A stretch of 64,000 nucleotides of DNA from Posidonia oceanica (Eukaryota; Streptophyta; Magnoliopsida; Alismatales; Posidoniaceae), in NCBI GenBank assembly GCA_037176725.1, contig JAZBRS010000050.1, positions 10,310,001 through 10,374,000 on the forward strand. Direction: 5' to 3'. Of the stretch, positions 45,309-56,600 are shown in pieces. The notes beneath the pieces are model-generated. The model had not been told where the DNA came from. It was given only the letters and a program-made list of their open reading frames with translations, and searched no databases. The position numbers and the translations under genes are program-made. Numbering within the stretch: position 1 is the stretch's first letter; each line of letters starts with the position of its first letter.

Positions 45309-46080
45309 ATGGATTCTAGGGAATCTCTTATCAGGAATTTGAGTGAAACCTCAGCAAAATTCAATGAAAAGAACTACTTACTGTTGGCACAAAGTTTTGA
45401 GACATTTATTGCTACTCACTGCAAACATTTGACTCAACCTCCTCCTGATGCAAAGGACAATACATATGAAGACTGGTTTGCTGATGACTCTGCTATTGTT
45501 TCCTGGCTGGTGAATAGCATAGAGCCCACATTTGCTCGGGGTGTGATGATTCTTCGACCTGTAAAGAATATTTGGGATACCTTGAAGCAGATGTATGAAT
45601 ATGAGAAGAACATTTTTCGGGTCTTTGAGGTATATGAGCATATTTTTGCACTAAAAATGGGAGACAGTTCAGTACAGGATCACTTTGGTTCACTTCAGGC
45701 CTTCCTGAGCTTGATTTGTGTCAGCCAGTGACATCTGATATTGCCACGATGCGTCGTTATCGTGAGGAGCTTGCAGTTGCAGCTTATCTTTCTAGCTTGA
45801 CTTCGGACCTTTCATCTCAAATTCGAGGTCAGATCCTTGGTGCGGATTCTACTGCCAGTTTGCACATTTGCCAGGGTTCTCCGTGTTTCTACCGGTGTAC
45901 CCACGTCTACTTCAGATCATTCTGCCATGGCTGCTACTCGTGGTCGTGGTCGTGGTCATAGTTTTGGCTGAGGAGGAGGTCGAGAACGGACCGATGGCAG
46001 AGGCCGTACTCTATGTGAGCATTGTGGTCGTACTAATCACATATCAGATCGCTGCTGGGAAAAATTTGGAAGACTAGATT
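45309..46080 (+). pseudogene. copia element 1 gag
   Basis: Starts MDSRESLIRNLSETSAKFNE at 45309. The UBN2-type gag core includes NYLLLAQSFETFIATH, IVSWLVNSIEPTFARGVMIL and VFEVYEHIFALKMGDSSVQD. A frame change near 45710 moves to LCQPVTSDIATMRRYREELA and AAYLSSLTSDLSSQIRGQIL. After a second shift the CCHC knuckle CEHCGRTNHISDRCW (46014-46058) is intact. At least one stop lies near 45969. The gag is recognisable but dead. Confidence 0.88.
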
Positions 46081-47613
46081 GGGCACAGGTTTCTACAGAG
46101 GTACAGAGTACACCTACAGCTACTCCTACTATCAGTGCATCACCAGTGACACTTTCTCAGGAGGAGTACGCCTAGTTTCTTGAGTTCAGAGAGACTCAGT
46201 CTTCTACTGCTATGACATCACATGCCACTGCTTCCACTTCAGGTATCACTAGTTTATTAGCCTCTAAGGACAGTTCTTGGATCATTGATTCAGAGGCATC
46301 CTCCCACATGACAGGTAGTCGTGAGCTTTATTCTCGTATATCCCAGTTGCTAGATATTAGGTCAGTTTCCATTGCAGATGGTCGGACTTGTCGTGTTTCT
46401 GGACAAGGCACTATTCGTGCTACGTCTCAGTTAACATTAGACAAAATTCTTTATGTATCCGAATTTTCAGTCAATAGGTTTTATCAATTAGTTCCATTAC
46501 CAAACATCTTAATTGCTTTGTGACATTTTTCCCTTTTCACTATACCTCTCAGGACCTGTAGACGGGGAAGAGGATTGGTTTGGGACGTGAAAATGGCCAA
46601 GGAGTCTATCTGCTTGTCGAAGATGAAATACCTCGAGGTTTTGCATCGTTGGCTTCTACAGTAGAACCATCTATAATATGGCATCGTCATTTGGGTCATC
46701 TTTCTCATCAGAAACTACAGTAGGCTCTTCCATGGATATCTGTTTCTTCTTTTCAGTGTGAGTCTTGTGAGTTAGGTAAGCACCATCGTGCTATCTTTCG
46801 TAGTCTTCGTTTGGTTCGAAGTAAGAGTCATTTTGAATTAATTCACTGTGATGTATGGGGTCCAGCCAGATTTGTGTTCAGTTATAGATATTACATTGTC
46901 TTTATTGATGATTTTCACGTGTGTCATGGGTTTATTTGTTGAAAGATAAAGTCAGTGTTCTTGATACAATCAAAAAGTTTTTTGTAGAAATAATAAATCA
47001 ATATTCAGTTTGTCCCAAAATTCTTCGTACTGATAATGTCTTGGAATTTACTTAAGCAAATCTTCGTCATTATTGTGAATTTCTTGGTGTTATACAGCAA
47101 ACCTCTTGCCTACATACTTCTCAACAAAATGATGTGATCGAACGCAAACATCATCATATACTTGATGTTGCCTGGTTACTCATGCTTGAGATGCATGTTC
47201 TTAAGTATCTATGGTCTCATGCTGTCCTAACAACTTCCTATCTCATCAATCGTATGCCATCCACTCCACTGGGGGATATTCCACTTAGGAGGCTACGTCC
47301 TGATGTAGATATTTTTCCTCTCACTCCTCGGGTATTTGGTTGTGTTGCCTTTGTTCAGGATTTGACTTCAAACTTGGATAAACTTGCTCCAAGATCCATT
47401 CGTTGTGTGTTCCTGGGATATTCTCGTACTCAGCGAGGCTATCAGTGCTACATTCCCGCTACCAGAAAATGCATTGTCTCTGTTGATGTTACATTCTTTG
47501 AAAATCAGCACTTCTTTGATGCTGTCCCGTCGATGTCTGAAAGTATGTCTTTACCTTGCATTGTTGAGTTTGGGGATACTATTGTCAATGATGCACATAC
47601 TACAGGAAAATAG
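46081..47613 (+). pseudogene. copia element 1 protease and integrase
   Basis: The protease active site reads SSWIIDSEASSHMTG (about 46275-46319), where the family has D-S-G; Gly is now Glu. GAG-pre-integrase follows with IWHRHLGHLSHQKLQ and CESCELGKHHRAIF, which supply the HHCC residues. Core landmarks are HCDVWGPARFVF, YYIVFIDDF, LRTDNVLEFT and QQNDVIERKHHHILDVAWLL. The C-terminal part (47134-47613) reads well with LTTSYLINRMPSTPLGDIP and IRCVFLGYSRTQRGYQCYIP. Stops at about 46720, 46950 and 47055 and frame changes make it non-functional. Confidence 0.85.
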
Positions 47614-49340
47614 GTATCTGAGACTTTGCAGGTGTATCGACGACGGCCACGTTCCCTCATAGCCACTTCTTTTTCACCATCTGCAGATCTACCACCCACA
47701 GACCTTCATTTGCCTATTGCCATTTGGAAAGGTATACGTGTCTCCACTGCACATACCATTTCTCATTTTGTTAGCTATGATCGCCTTCACCCTACTTTCC
47801 GTACATTTGTCTTGTCTATTACCTCTGAGTCAATTTCCAGGAACTATCAAGAGGAAATTTTACTACCACAGTGGAAGACAACTATGGATGAAGAAATGCA
47901 GGCTCTTGTGTCTCGTGGGACGTGGAGATTGGTTCCTAGGCCAGAGGGAACGAATATTGTTACTTGCAGATGGGTGTTTGCTATTAAATACAAACTTGAT
48001 GGTACGGTGGACAGGTACAAAGCACGCCTAGTAGCACGAGGCTTCTCACAGGAGTATAACATTGATTATTCTGACATTCTCTCCTGTTGCCTAACTGAAT
48101 TCAATTAGGATCATTCTTTCCATTACTATCAACAAGTCTTGGCAGCTCTATCAGCTAGATGTAAAGAATGCTTTATTGTATGGTGAGCTTGCAGAGCAGG
48201 TGCATATGGAGCAACCTTTGGGATATGTTGCTCATAGGGAGAATCAAGTGTGTCTCCTAAAGAAAGCTATCTATGGTCTTAAACAGAGTCCACGAGTCTG
48301 GTTTGAGAAGTTCAGCAGTATTGTTATTGCTTGTGGTTTTCGGCGCTATGCTGTGGATCATTCGGTTTTCTACAGACGGATGGATAGTGGTTGTGTGATA
48401 TTAGCTGTGTATGTGGATGATATTCTGGTGACGGGCAGTGATGTTACAGGCATCCAGAGGACGAAGGATCATTTGCAGAAGCATTTTGTGACCAAGGACA
48501 TGGACAGACCCAGGTATTTCTCGGGTATTGAGTTTGCTTATACTAGAGACAGAATGGCATTGTCATAGAAAAAATATGCATTAGATCTTCTGCAGGAAAT
48601 AGGTCTCTTGGGGTGTAAACCAGAGACTATTCCATTTGATCAGAGCTTAGACTTCTAGGACAGCTCTTCATCTCTATTAAAGGAGGATGCTGGCAGGTAC
48701 AGGCGGTTAATTGGGAAGTTGATCTATTTGACTGTTACACGTTCAGATATTGCATACATTGTTAGGGTTCTTAGCCAATTTATGCAAGATCCAAAGACCG
48801 TACACTGGCTAGGAGTCTTACGAGTGTTGTCTTACATTAAGAAGGCTCCAAGCAAAGGACTGGTTTATGGGAAAAATGGTCGTCTACGCATTGAAGCCTA
48901 TTCAAACTCTGGCTATGCAGGAGACAGAGGAGATAGGAAGTCTATTTCAGGATACTGTACCTATGTTGGGGGAAACTTGGTTACATGATGCAGTAAAAAG
49001 CAAAATGTTGTCTCCAGGTCCAATGCTGAATCTAAGTATAGATCTATTATTCAGACTGCTTGTAAGATGATGTGGCTTCGCTCTCTCCTGATAGATTTGG
49101 ATCTTCCTGTTGATGTACCTATGTCCATATATTGTGACAATTAGGTGGCCATTTACATTGTCAACAATCCCACATTCCATGAGCACACCAAATACATAGA
49201 GGTGGATTGTCATTATGTTCGAGAGATGATAATGCAAGGGGTTATCTCTACTCCATATATAAAGTCCTCTGACCAGTTGTAGACATCTTTACTAAGGGAC
49301 TTAGTGTTGGAACTTATGAATTTCTTTGTAACAAGCTAGA
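47614..49340 (+). pseudogene. copia element 1 reverse transcriptase and RNase H
   Basis: RT starts with WKTTMDEEMQALVSRGTWRL and CRWVFAIKYKLDGTVDRYKA. A stop and frame change lie near 48100. RT continues with LLKKAIYGLKQSPRVWFEKF and the catalytic YVDD (48410-48421). RNase H begins in the 48719-48988 frame with YSNSGYAGDRGDRKSISGYC and later FHEHTKYIEVDCHYVRE. Stops at about 48567, 48655, 48986 and 49141 show decay. The motif order and spacing are typical of plant copia. Confidence 0.9.
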
Positions 49341-49375
49341 CATGATAAATATATATGCTCCAGCTTGAGAGGGAA

Positions 49376-49508
49376 TGTTGAGTATTAGAGTATTGTGTAT
49401 TGGGTAGTGTAATAGGGTAATTGGATATCCTTTTATATCCTATCCTATATATATATGTAACATGTTGACCTAATAGCAATATACACAATATTTTCTTGCC
49501 ATCTTACA
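49376..49508 (+). repeat. 3' LTR of copia element 1
   Basis: 133 bp, TGTTGAGTATTAG to CATCTTACA, preceded by the purine tract CTTGAGAGGGAA. Confidence 0.9.
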
Positions 49509-50324
49509 TGTTCAAAGTTAACATTCCCTACTCAAATCTAGATTAGCTAGAACCTAAATGCCCTTTCGGTTCTTGCATTGGATGTCTGAAATCTTTTTTC
49601 GTAGTGTTTACCAAACAGAAGTTGCACAACTTATCCTTTTGCCACCACCTTGTAAGCACCTCAGGGAGATTTGAGTCGTTTTACCGAATGTGTCATTTTC
49701 CCCCCAAAACCACATAAAGGAGGCCTGATTAAGGTGGCGTTTGGTAGTCTTTGAACCTCCTGAACCACAAGAATCAATAAGAGACATAAGTGACAAAACT
49801 CAGGGAGCTCAGCATCCTGGAGATCCCACCTGAATTGCAAGTTCCTTTTGTTAATTTATCTCTGGTGTACATTTCGCAACAGACCGATGTATGAGCAATT
49901 TCCTGTTATATTTGTTTCTACCTAGAGTTATAATGAGAAAGATCTTAATGCCTTTTCTCTGTGGTAGTCTGGTACTCTCCACTATCTGTCAATCATAGAA
50001 GACTAGAAGAGAAAAACTTTGAAAAACATTTGCATTTGTTGGATACTGAGTTAGGCTGGTATCCTTTCATGTCTTTTCAGGTTTCTACTTGTAGAGCATT
50101 GCTACGTCATTTTACAACAATTCAGTACTTGTCATTACATTTCAATTCTTCATAATTGAGAAAGTGGACTGTAATAAATTAGTGTCACTAAAATGTTGCT
50201 GGTTCTTGTCTTGTAGCATTGGTTCACATGTGAAGTTTTGAACTATAGAATGATTCCAGGTGAAATCAAGTCTTTCAAGATGACATAAGGATTCACATGA
50301 TTGAATTCTTATGTTAAATTGAGG
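49509..50324 (+). other. Upstream non-coding / possible 5' UTR exon
   Basis: Two good acceptor-like sites occur: TCTTTTCAG before GTTTCTACTTG (about 50082) and TCTTGTAG before CATTGGTTC (about 50217). The stretch up to the ATG at 50325 may be a 5' UTR exon. No coding sequence is seen. Confidence 0.4.
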
Positions 50325-50645
50325 ATGGCAGCTGGTCAACAAAAGAAGCGGTTGAATGCTACTAGTATTACAAGATTCAATGTGCACGAACAACATAGAG
50401 GAAAGAAGAAAAAAAGGTTGGAGTCATCTGATAATACATGGTGCATGAAATCTAATATATCCTTAGAGTGGGACGACAACCAAAAGAGGGTTGTGGCAAT
50501 GAAGGAGCAGGTTGCCATGTCATGGATAGACGTATCTCCTTTCGTTCATTCTCTTCCCCAGTCACATTCTGGTTTGGCAGATGTCTTCTCAGTTCCAAAA
50601 GAAATTTTTGAGTTGGAGAATTTGACCGAGGTGCTCTCCTATGAG
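50325..50645 (+). CDS. NFRKB-like gene, coding exon 1
   Basis: 107 codons from ATG (context GAGGATGG) to ...LSYE, donor GAG|GTATTA. It has a basic N-terminus with KKKKR (nuclear signal type). The region FSVPKEIFELENLTEVLSYE is the most conserved part. Confidence 0.85.
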
Positions 50646-53600
50646 GTATTAATAATTTTCTTACAGTTCATCCTTTTATCAGCACGTGGTGTTTTTCTGT
50701 TTTTTTTTTTTTTTTTTTTTTTGGAATCGTGATTCCCTTTTCAATCATTCTCAGGTTTGGGAAAACCACCTGTCAGAGTCAGAGAGGAGCTTTCTTATCC
50801 AGTTTCTTCCCAAGGATTCAGATTCAGATAAAGTGGTGCTTTCGTTGTTGACAGAAGAAAACCTTAACTTTGGGAATCCTTTTAACAGATGGTAAGACAT
50901 GTTCTTTTTCAGTATTTAGTAGTGTATATCCCCTAGAATATATAGAAAAGAGATCCAGGCACGGTAATGAATAAAGAGTGATCCTAGGAGCTATATATAG
51001 TAAGCAATATCCCCTAGAAAATCTACTATATCCAGACTACACAACCATTCTAAGTAATACAAGTATAGTGTACCACAATAGGGCCATCAAGAAATCTGTA
51101 CTATTGAGACTTCTATTTATTGAAGAAATTAATTTTCTCTTTTTTAACTTCTACCCACTACTTGCACATGGTAAGGTTCTGTCAACTAGAGCGTTATTCT
51201 CTCGGTCTTAAAGATCTCAGAGTTAATACTGTTATTGATTTAGCTGCATCACTGTCAAATTGCTTTTATTCTCATATAGGAGTGAAGATGTTTCATTTGT
51301 TCTTTATCTTAAAGAAAAAGAAAGTCATCCTATGGAAAAAATGTGTTGGGCGATACTTGGTGAATGGGAGGTGATGATAAGGGCCATTCTTGTCCATCCT
51401 GTTGATTGTAAAAAAGAAAAGAAAGAAAGGAGAAGAATAAACAAATCAGAGGAGGCAATCAGTCAGGGGAAGGGAAGAGGAAGAGAAGGAGAGAGAAGAA
51501 ATAGTTGAAGACAGTGGTGATATTTGAAGATTAAGATTAATGATATTGGCTTTGTGGTAAAATTAACCCAGACTGAACAATGACGTTAGTTTGATCATAA
51601 CTTTCAGTATATACAATGATTTTCACTACTCTGAGTTTGGTTGCAAGCATGAATTCAATGATCTAGTAGTTTGCTTCTAATGTTGCGTTTGGAAACGCTT
51701 TTTCTTACGCAGTTTATTTAGAAAAACTGATTTTTTGTTAAACTATACTATTTGCAGTTTTTATAGAAGTAAAGAAAAACGTGTTTGGTTTGCATATCTA
51801 ATAAGCACTTATGAGTTAATCAAAAGACTATATTGCCCATGTCATTGTCGTCTTCGTCCGTCGTCGTCTGCCGCCGCTCGCCGCATCCACTGCCGTCGTC
51901 CGCTGCCGCCCGCCATCCACCATCGCCGTTTTCTGTCCGCCACCGCATCCACCGCCGTCGTTCGCCACCGCCACCGTCAGCCGCCACCGTCGGCCGCTCG
52001 TCGTCCGCCGCTCGTCGTCCGCCGCCGTTAGCCACCTCCGCCGCCCACCGTCACCGTAGTCCGCCGCCGTTAGCTGCTGCCATCCGCCACCGTCTGCTGC
52101 TCACTGTCAGCCACCGCTGCTGCCTGCCACCGTCGTCGTCCGCCGCCGGTCGCCGCGGCCGTTGTCTTAGGTTCATATTGTAATTAAAATCAACTTCTAA
52201 GGATATCATTGGAAAATCTATGATTAATATTCATAGTTTTTCAAAAAGCTAGCACCCATTAGCTTTTCTAAAAGCTATCTTAATAGCTTAAAATGAATTA
52301 AAAAGCTACAGTCAGTTTTTTTGGAAAAATTCAATAAGCTGGCTCGTTTGGTAATGCTTATTAGACAATAAGCACTTAACGCAATAAGTTGGTGTAAAAA
52401 AGCGTTTCCAAACGCTACCTTAACAGTAGTTTTGAGAAAACAATAGTTTGAGACTACTCAACAAATTAAAAAAACCACAATTGTATGATGTTGAAAAAAA
52501 TGGATTCTTTGGAATGGTTGTTTCTAGAATGCAAAGAAGATTTATGTTATGATCATAGTTGATATTTATACCAACCTAAGAGGTAAATTCTAGGATTTGT
52601 AGTCAAGTGTCTATTGTATGAGTTTGGTTTTATGATTCTTTTCATTTTGGTTCTGATAATTTGTGCTTCGTCCAATTGTTCGGTCATACCTTATTTGATT
52701 GAGATGTTGATTCATGCTTATGTCAAGTGGTCAGTATTAGAATATTATTTGTTAGAGTAGATGGATCCATATATGGATCTTGTATGGTATACCATTTATG
52801 AGGTTTCTTGTAGATCAAATATATGTTCTCCTGTATATAAGAGATTGTACACTCCTTGTTACTAAAGTAAAATGATTTTCTTTCTCCCTAACATGGTATC
52901 AAGAGCATAGGTTAAAAACCCTAATCTTAGCTGCCGACCACCCCAACTGTGTTGCTGCCAGAACTACCGTCGGAAACACTGTAGCAGTCGCCGAAAGTTG
53001 CCAAAAACACTGTAGCAGTCATCGCAAGTCCACAACTATTACTTTTGAGTGTCCCAAACACTATCGGGGAGTCCCTTCCTTCTCTTTCCCCATGATATAG
53101 GCATCCTACCTATGTCATGAGAGGTCAACTACTACCTGTCTAACTATCTATTACTACTGTTTCTGTCTATCTACCTACTACCTCCTCCATGATGGCATCA
53201 TCCTCCACAAATCAGTGTGTAATATGGCCAGATCTGTTGCCGCCAGCTTGTTTCCAAGCCTGTTTCATTGCTGTCAACCCTTGATATGCCACTTTCTGCC
53301 GTTGTCGGACTATTTCCACCTGTCGAAAGTTGTTCCTAATGCACAAGATGGCAGGAAAGAAGGGTCTGGACATTGTTCTTGCTAGCCCATGCTCTTTGGC
53401 TCCTACATAGCCACCTCCTTTGGGCTTCACACAAAAGGAGGAAGAAGATGGAATTAGGGTTTCATGGACTATTTGCAGAAAAGTTTAAAAAAAATTCTGA
53501 AATTACAAACTTTACTACTTTTACTTGAGGGCTGCCAATCCCCTCCTATTGGATTGGTTAGTGTTATCATTTAGATGATTACCTGCTCATTGCTATTCTT

Positions 53601-56600
53601 ATGCGTGATCATAGAATCAAACATCGACACGTGTCGGTGAAATATCGCCGACACGTGTCGGTTTGCTAGTCAGGCGACACGACATACGTATGTCGCGATA
53701 TACTGATTTCGCTGGCAAACATCGACTCGTTTCGTCATGTCGACCCATGTCGGTCGACTTAGTGTAATTTTTACACTGAGTCGAGTCCATGTCAATCGGC
53801 ATGCCCTTTAAGGCTACCGACATGGACGAAACTCTACATTTTTTTCACTTCTTGTTGCTTGCTACTGGTATTTCTACATTTTACATAAATTTAACCTAAT
53901 AAAACATAGGTCTTAGATTTTTTCATGATTTTTTTTGTGTTTTGATGTTAATTACTTGATATTACATAAATCTAACCTAATAATACATATATTTAATCTA
54001 ATAATACATAGATCTAATCTAATAATTCTATAAAATCTATAAAATTAGTAAAATCAGTATACTCAGATATGAGAACCCCTGTGGACTCAGTATACATAGA
54101 TCTAACCTAATAACTTCGCGAGACTCTCGTGGACTCTGCGAAATGGCAATATCAGAGATGATCCTCAATCGGACTCCACATCACTTAACTATTCTCTCTA
54201 CTTTACTTTCTCTCCATATTAAATGTTGTGAGAACTATTCATTTTAAACATATATTAAAAATTTTTAAGTATGATTTATACATTTATTAAGTATTTTAGG
54301 TACTATTTATGCTTCAGGATATTTGTATTAAGTTTATGTAGCGTATTTTAATGTGATACATATTTAGAAAAATTGATCAAAGTAGTCCCAGATGTTGATT
54401 ATTGCTTACTTTAGCTTATTCTAGAGTTTCAAATCAAAATTCAAAGTTTTTTGACTATTTTCATGGACTTCCGTAAATTTACCGTGTTTCCACCGATATA
54501 CGACACGTTTCCTATATTTGTCAGACCGAAGTCCGATACGAAACCGACGTTTAATTCTATGTGCGTGATATGCATTACCTTATGGCCGAGTCCTCTATGA
54601 CGACTCTTGCCTAATGCTGTTGCCAGCCTACTGGTGCTATTATTGCTACTGTTATTACTACTGCTGCTGCTACTATTGCTACTGCTACTACTATTGTGGC
54701 TGCTACTATTGCTACTGTTACTACTACTATTGCTGTTATTATTGCTACTGCTACTACTACTGTCGCTGCTACCATTGCTACCGTTACTACTACTACTACT
54801 ACTACTATTATTATTGCTACTACTATTGCTACTATTATCTTTATTCTTTCTAAATTATGTATTTCTTTGTTGTACTTGCGTAATAGTCAATAGCAAACTG
54901 TGCATGTTAGATACTCTAGCTTGAGGGAGAGTGTTAGTGTAGATGAATCTCTTGTATGGTATACCGTTTATGAGGTTTCTTGTAGATCAAGTATGTGTTC
55001 TCCTATGCATAGGAGATTGTACTCTCTTTGTTATTAAGGCAATATGATTCTCTTTCTCTTGACACTATCCACATCATGTTTCATGGTTTAAGAAAATGAC
55101 TATTTAGGAGACAATTATGTAACTATAGGCATGGAGCAACCTTAGAGAGTAAGAATTAGTTAATGAGAAAAATTATAAATTTCTATAATTTCATATCTAC
55201 CTAAGAATCTGAATCATTCTCAAGAAATAGACTAGTTTGCTTTACATGACTCTTTGCGCTTTCATGCAATATTTTAGGCACTTTTTTATTAAGACATAAG
55301 ATTGATTAGCATGCAATCTTTATTCTCAAAATTATGAACATTAATTTACCATTCTATTTATTTTTCTTTAAATCCTAAGCTCGTGCCTGTGTAAAATAAT
55401 TAAGAATCTGATTGATTTTCAAGTAATAGACTAGCTTGTACATGATTCCTTGTTTTCTTATTCTTTGTTTTATGCACTTTTTCTGATGAGACATAAGATT
55501 GATAAATGTGCAAAGATATCAAGATTATAAACATTAATATACCATTCTAATTATGTTTCGTTAAGCGTATGCCTGTATAAAATAATTCTTTACACATTAC
55601 ACATTTGCTGCTTTAGTTATGATTTCTTCATGTTTAAAGTTTAAACCAAGTTTAACAACTTCCAGGAGTTCGTCTCTTTGCTCTGGTAATCTTCACCCTG
55701 ATGCTGTTTTGCATCATGCTTGTCAACGAAAAGCCAAGCAAAAGCTCTACTACCCTGGTTTAAAGAAGTATCATCATGGGTGCGCAGAATACAAGACTCC
55801 TGCTTTTTTATGCACATTTGTTGTATGCATCACGACATCCTGTTTTTCTATGCCTTGACAGGATTGTAAAGAAGCTACAAAAATGGAAAAAAAGATGGTT
55901 AAGTTGCAAAAATCCTGAAAAAGAATTATTTGGTAACCTATTAAGGTTGGTATTATTCAATATGTAGATTTAATGCTGAGTGAGCCTAGCTTGTTACCTT
56001 TTGCAGTAAAAAATTCTTGCATAATTGATATTAAGTGATCATGATTTGTGAAGTTTGTATATTCTTCATAAATGACTCTTTGTAATCCTTCATGCATTTG
56101 TAATTCTGTTATTTCTGCTTATATGTTTATTTAGAATTTTGAAATAGAAAATTCTATGCACCTGCACATACCTTATCAGGAGAAAGTCTCTTGAAATTCT
56201 CGGGGTCCGGTTCTATCTATGGCTCCTGCACTGGTTCCCACCACATGTGCCTACTTTTGAAAAAAAACCCTTATCCTAAATATCTTTACAATTTTCTTTG
56301 AGCCTTACCACCTTTTACCTCTCAAACGTACGATTCAACAATATTATGTTGATTGATATCCCTTTCTGTTAAAATGGTTGAGGTAGTCTGTCTTTTTCTA
56401 TAAAATTGTTGGATATTTCCACTTTTATTAAAATATTTAAAATCATCTGAGAACAAGGTAGACAAGAGGTTTAAACATGCTGGTGTTCTGAATGGACAAT
56501 TATGGTATTGAAATTTATCCCCACTTGGATTTAGGATAAGATTAGGGTTTTCCCATTTGGGTTAACCATAAGAATATTGTTTGGTAAAGGAGAAAATGGA

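Larger units (their letters stand above)
44433..49508 (+). mobile_element. Degenerate Ty1/copia element 1
   Basis: 5,076 bp between two short LTRs (44433-44563 and 49376-49508), with PBS TGGTACCAGAGTCC right after the first and a purine tract GAGAGGGAA before the second. The order gag, protease, integrase, RT, RNase H is that of copia. The immediate flanks AATTC and TGTTC do not form a clean duplication. Many stops and some frame changes are present. The element is on the same strand as the NFRKB-like gene and upstream of its first coding exon. It is a relative of the minus-strand copia element 2 at 57103-61937. Confidence 0.93.
52750..55064 (+). mobile_element. TRIM-like non-autonomous LTR element, interrupted by a hAT MITE
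   Basis: Short LTRs 52750-52893 and 54932-55064 share TTGTATGGTATACC.TTTATG and GAGGTTTCTTGTAGATCAA. After the first lies TGGTATCAAGAGCATAGG, a Met-type primer site with one extra A. Before the second lies the purine tract CTTGAGGGAGAG. The interior without the MITE is about 1.1 kb and shows no intact gene; a gag-like start near 53190 is a guess. Flanks TTATT and CTATC do not match, so no clean duplication is visible. It is in intron 2 of the NFRKB-like gene. Confidence 0.78.

Noticed and set aside
44428..49513. Target duplication for copia element 1 (AATTC / TGTTC)
   Set aside because: Only the last three bases match, so no duplication is claimed.
51735..52183. Arg/Pro/Ser-rich frames in intron 2
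   Set aside because: Translation of the GC-rich tract in the MITE; several frames are open at once.
54607..54924. Leucine-rich 105-codon frame
   Set aside because: Translation of a trinucleotide microsatellite.
52745..55069. Target duplication for the TRIM-like element (TTATT / CTATC)
   Set aside because: The flanks do not match; the call rests on LTRs, PBS and PPT.
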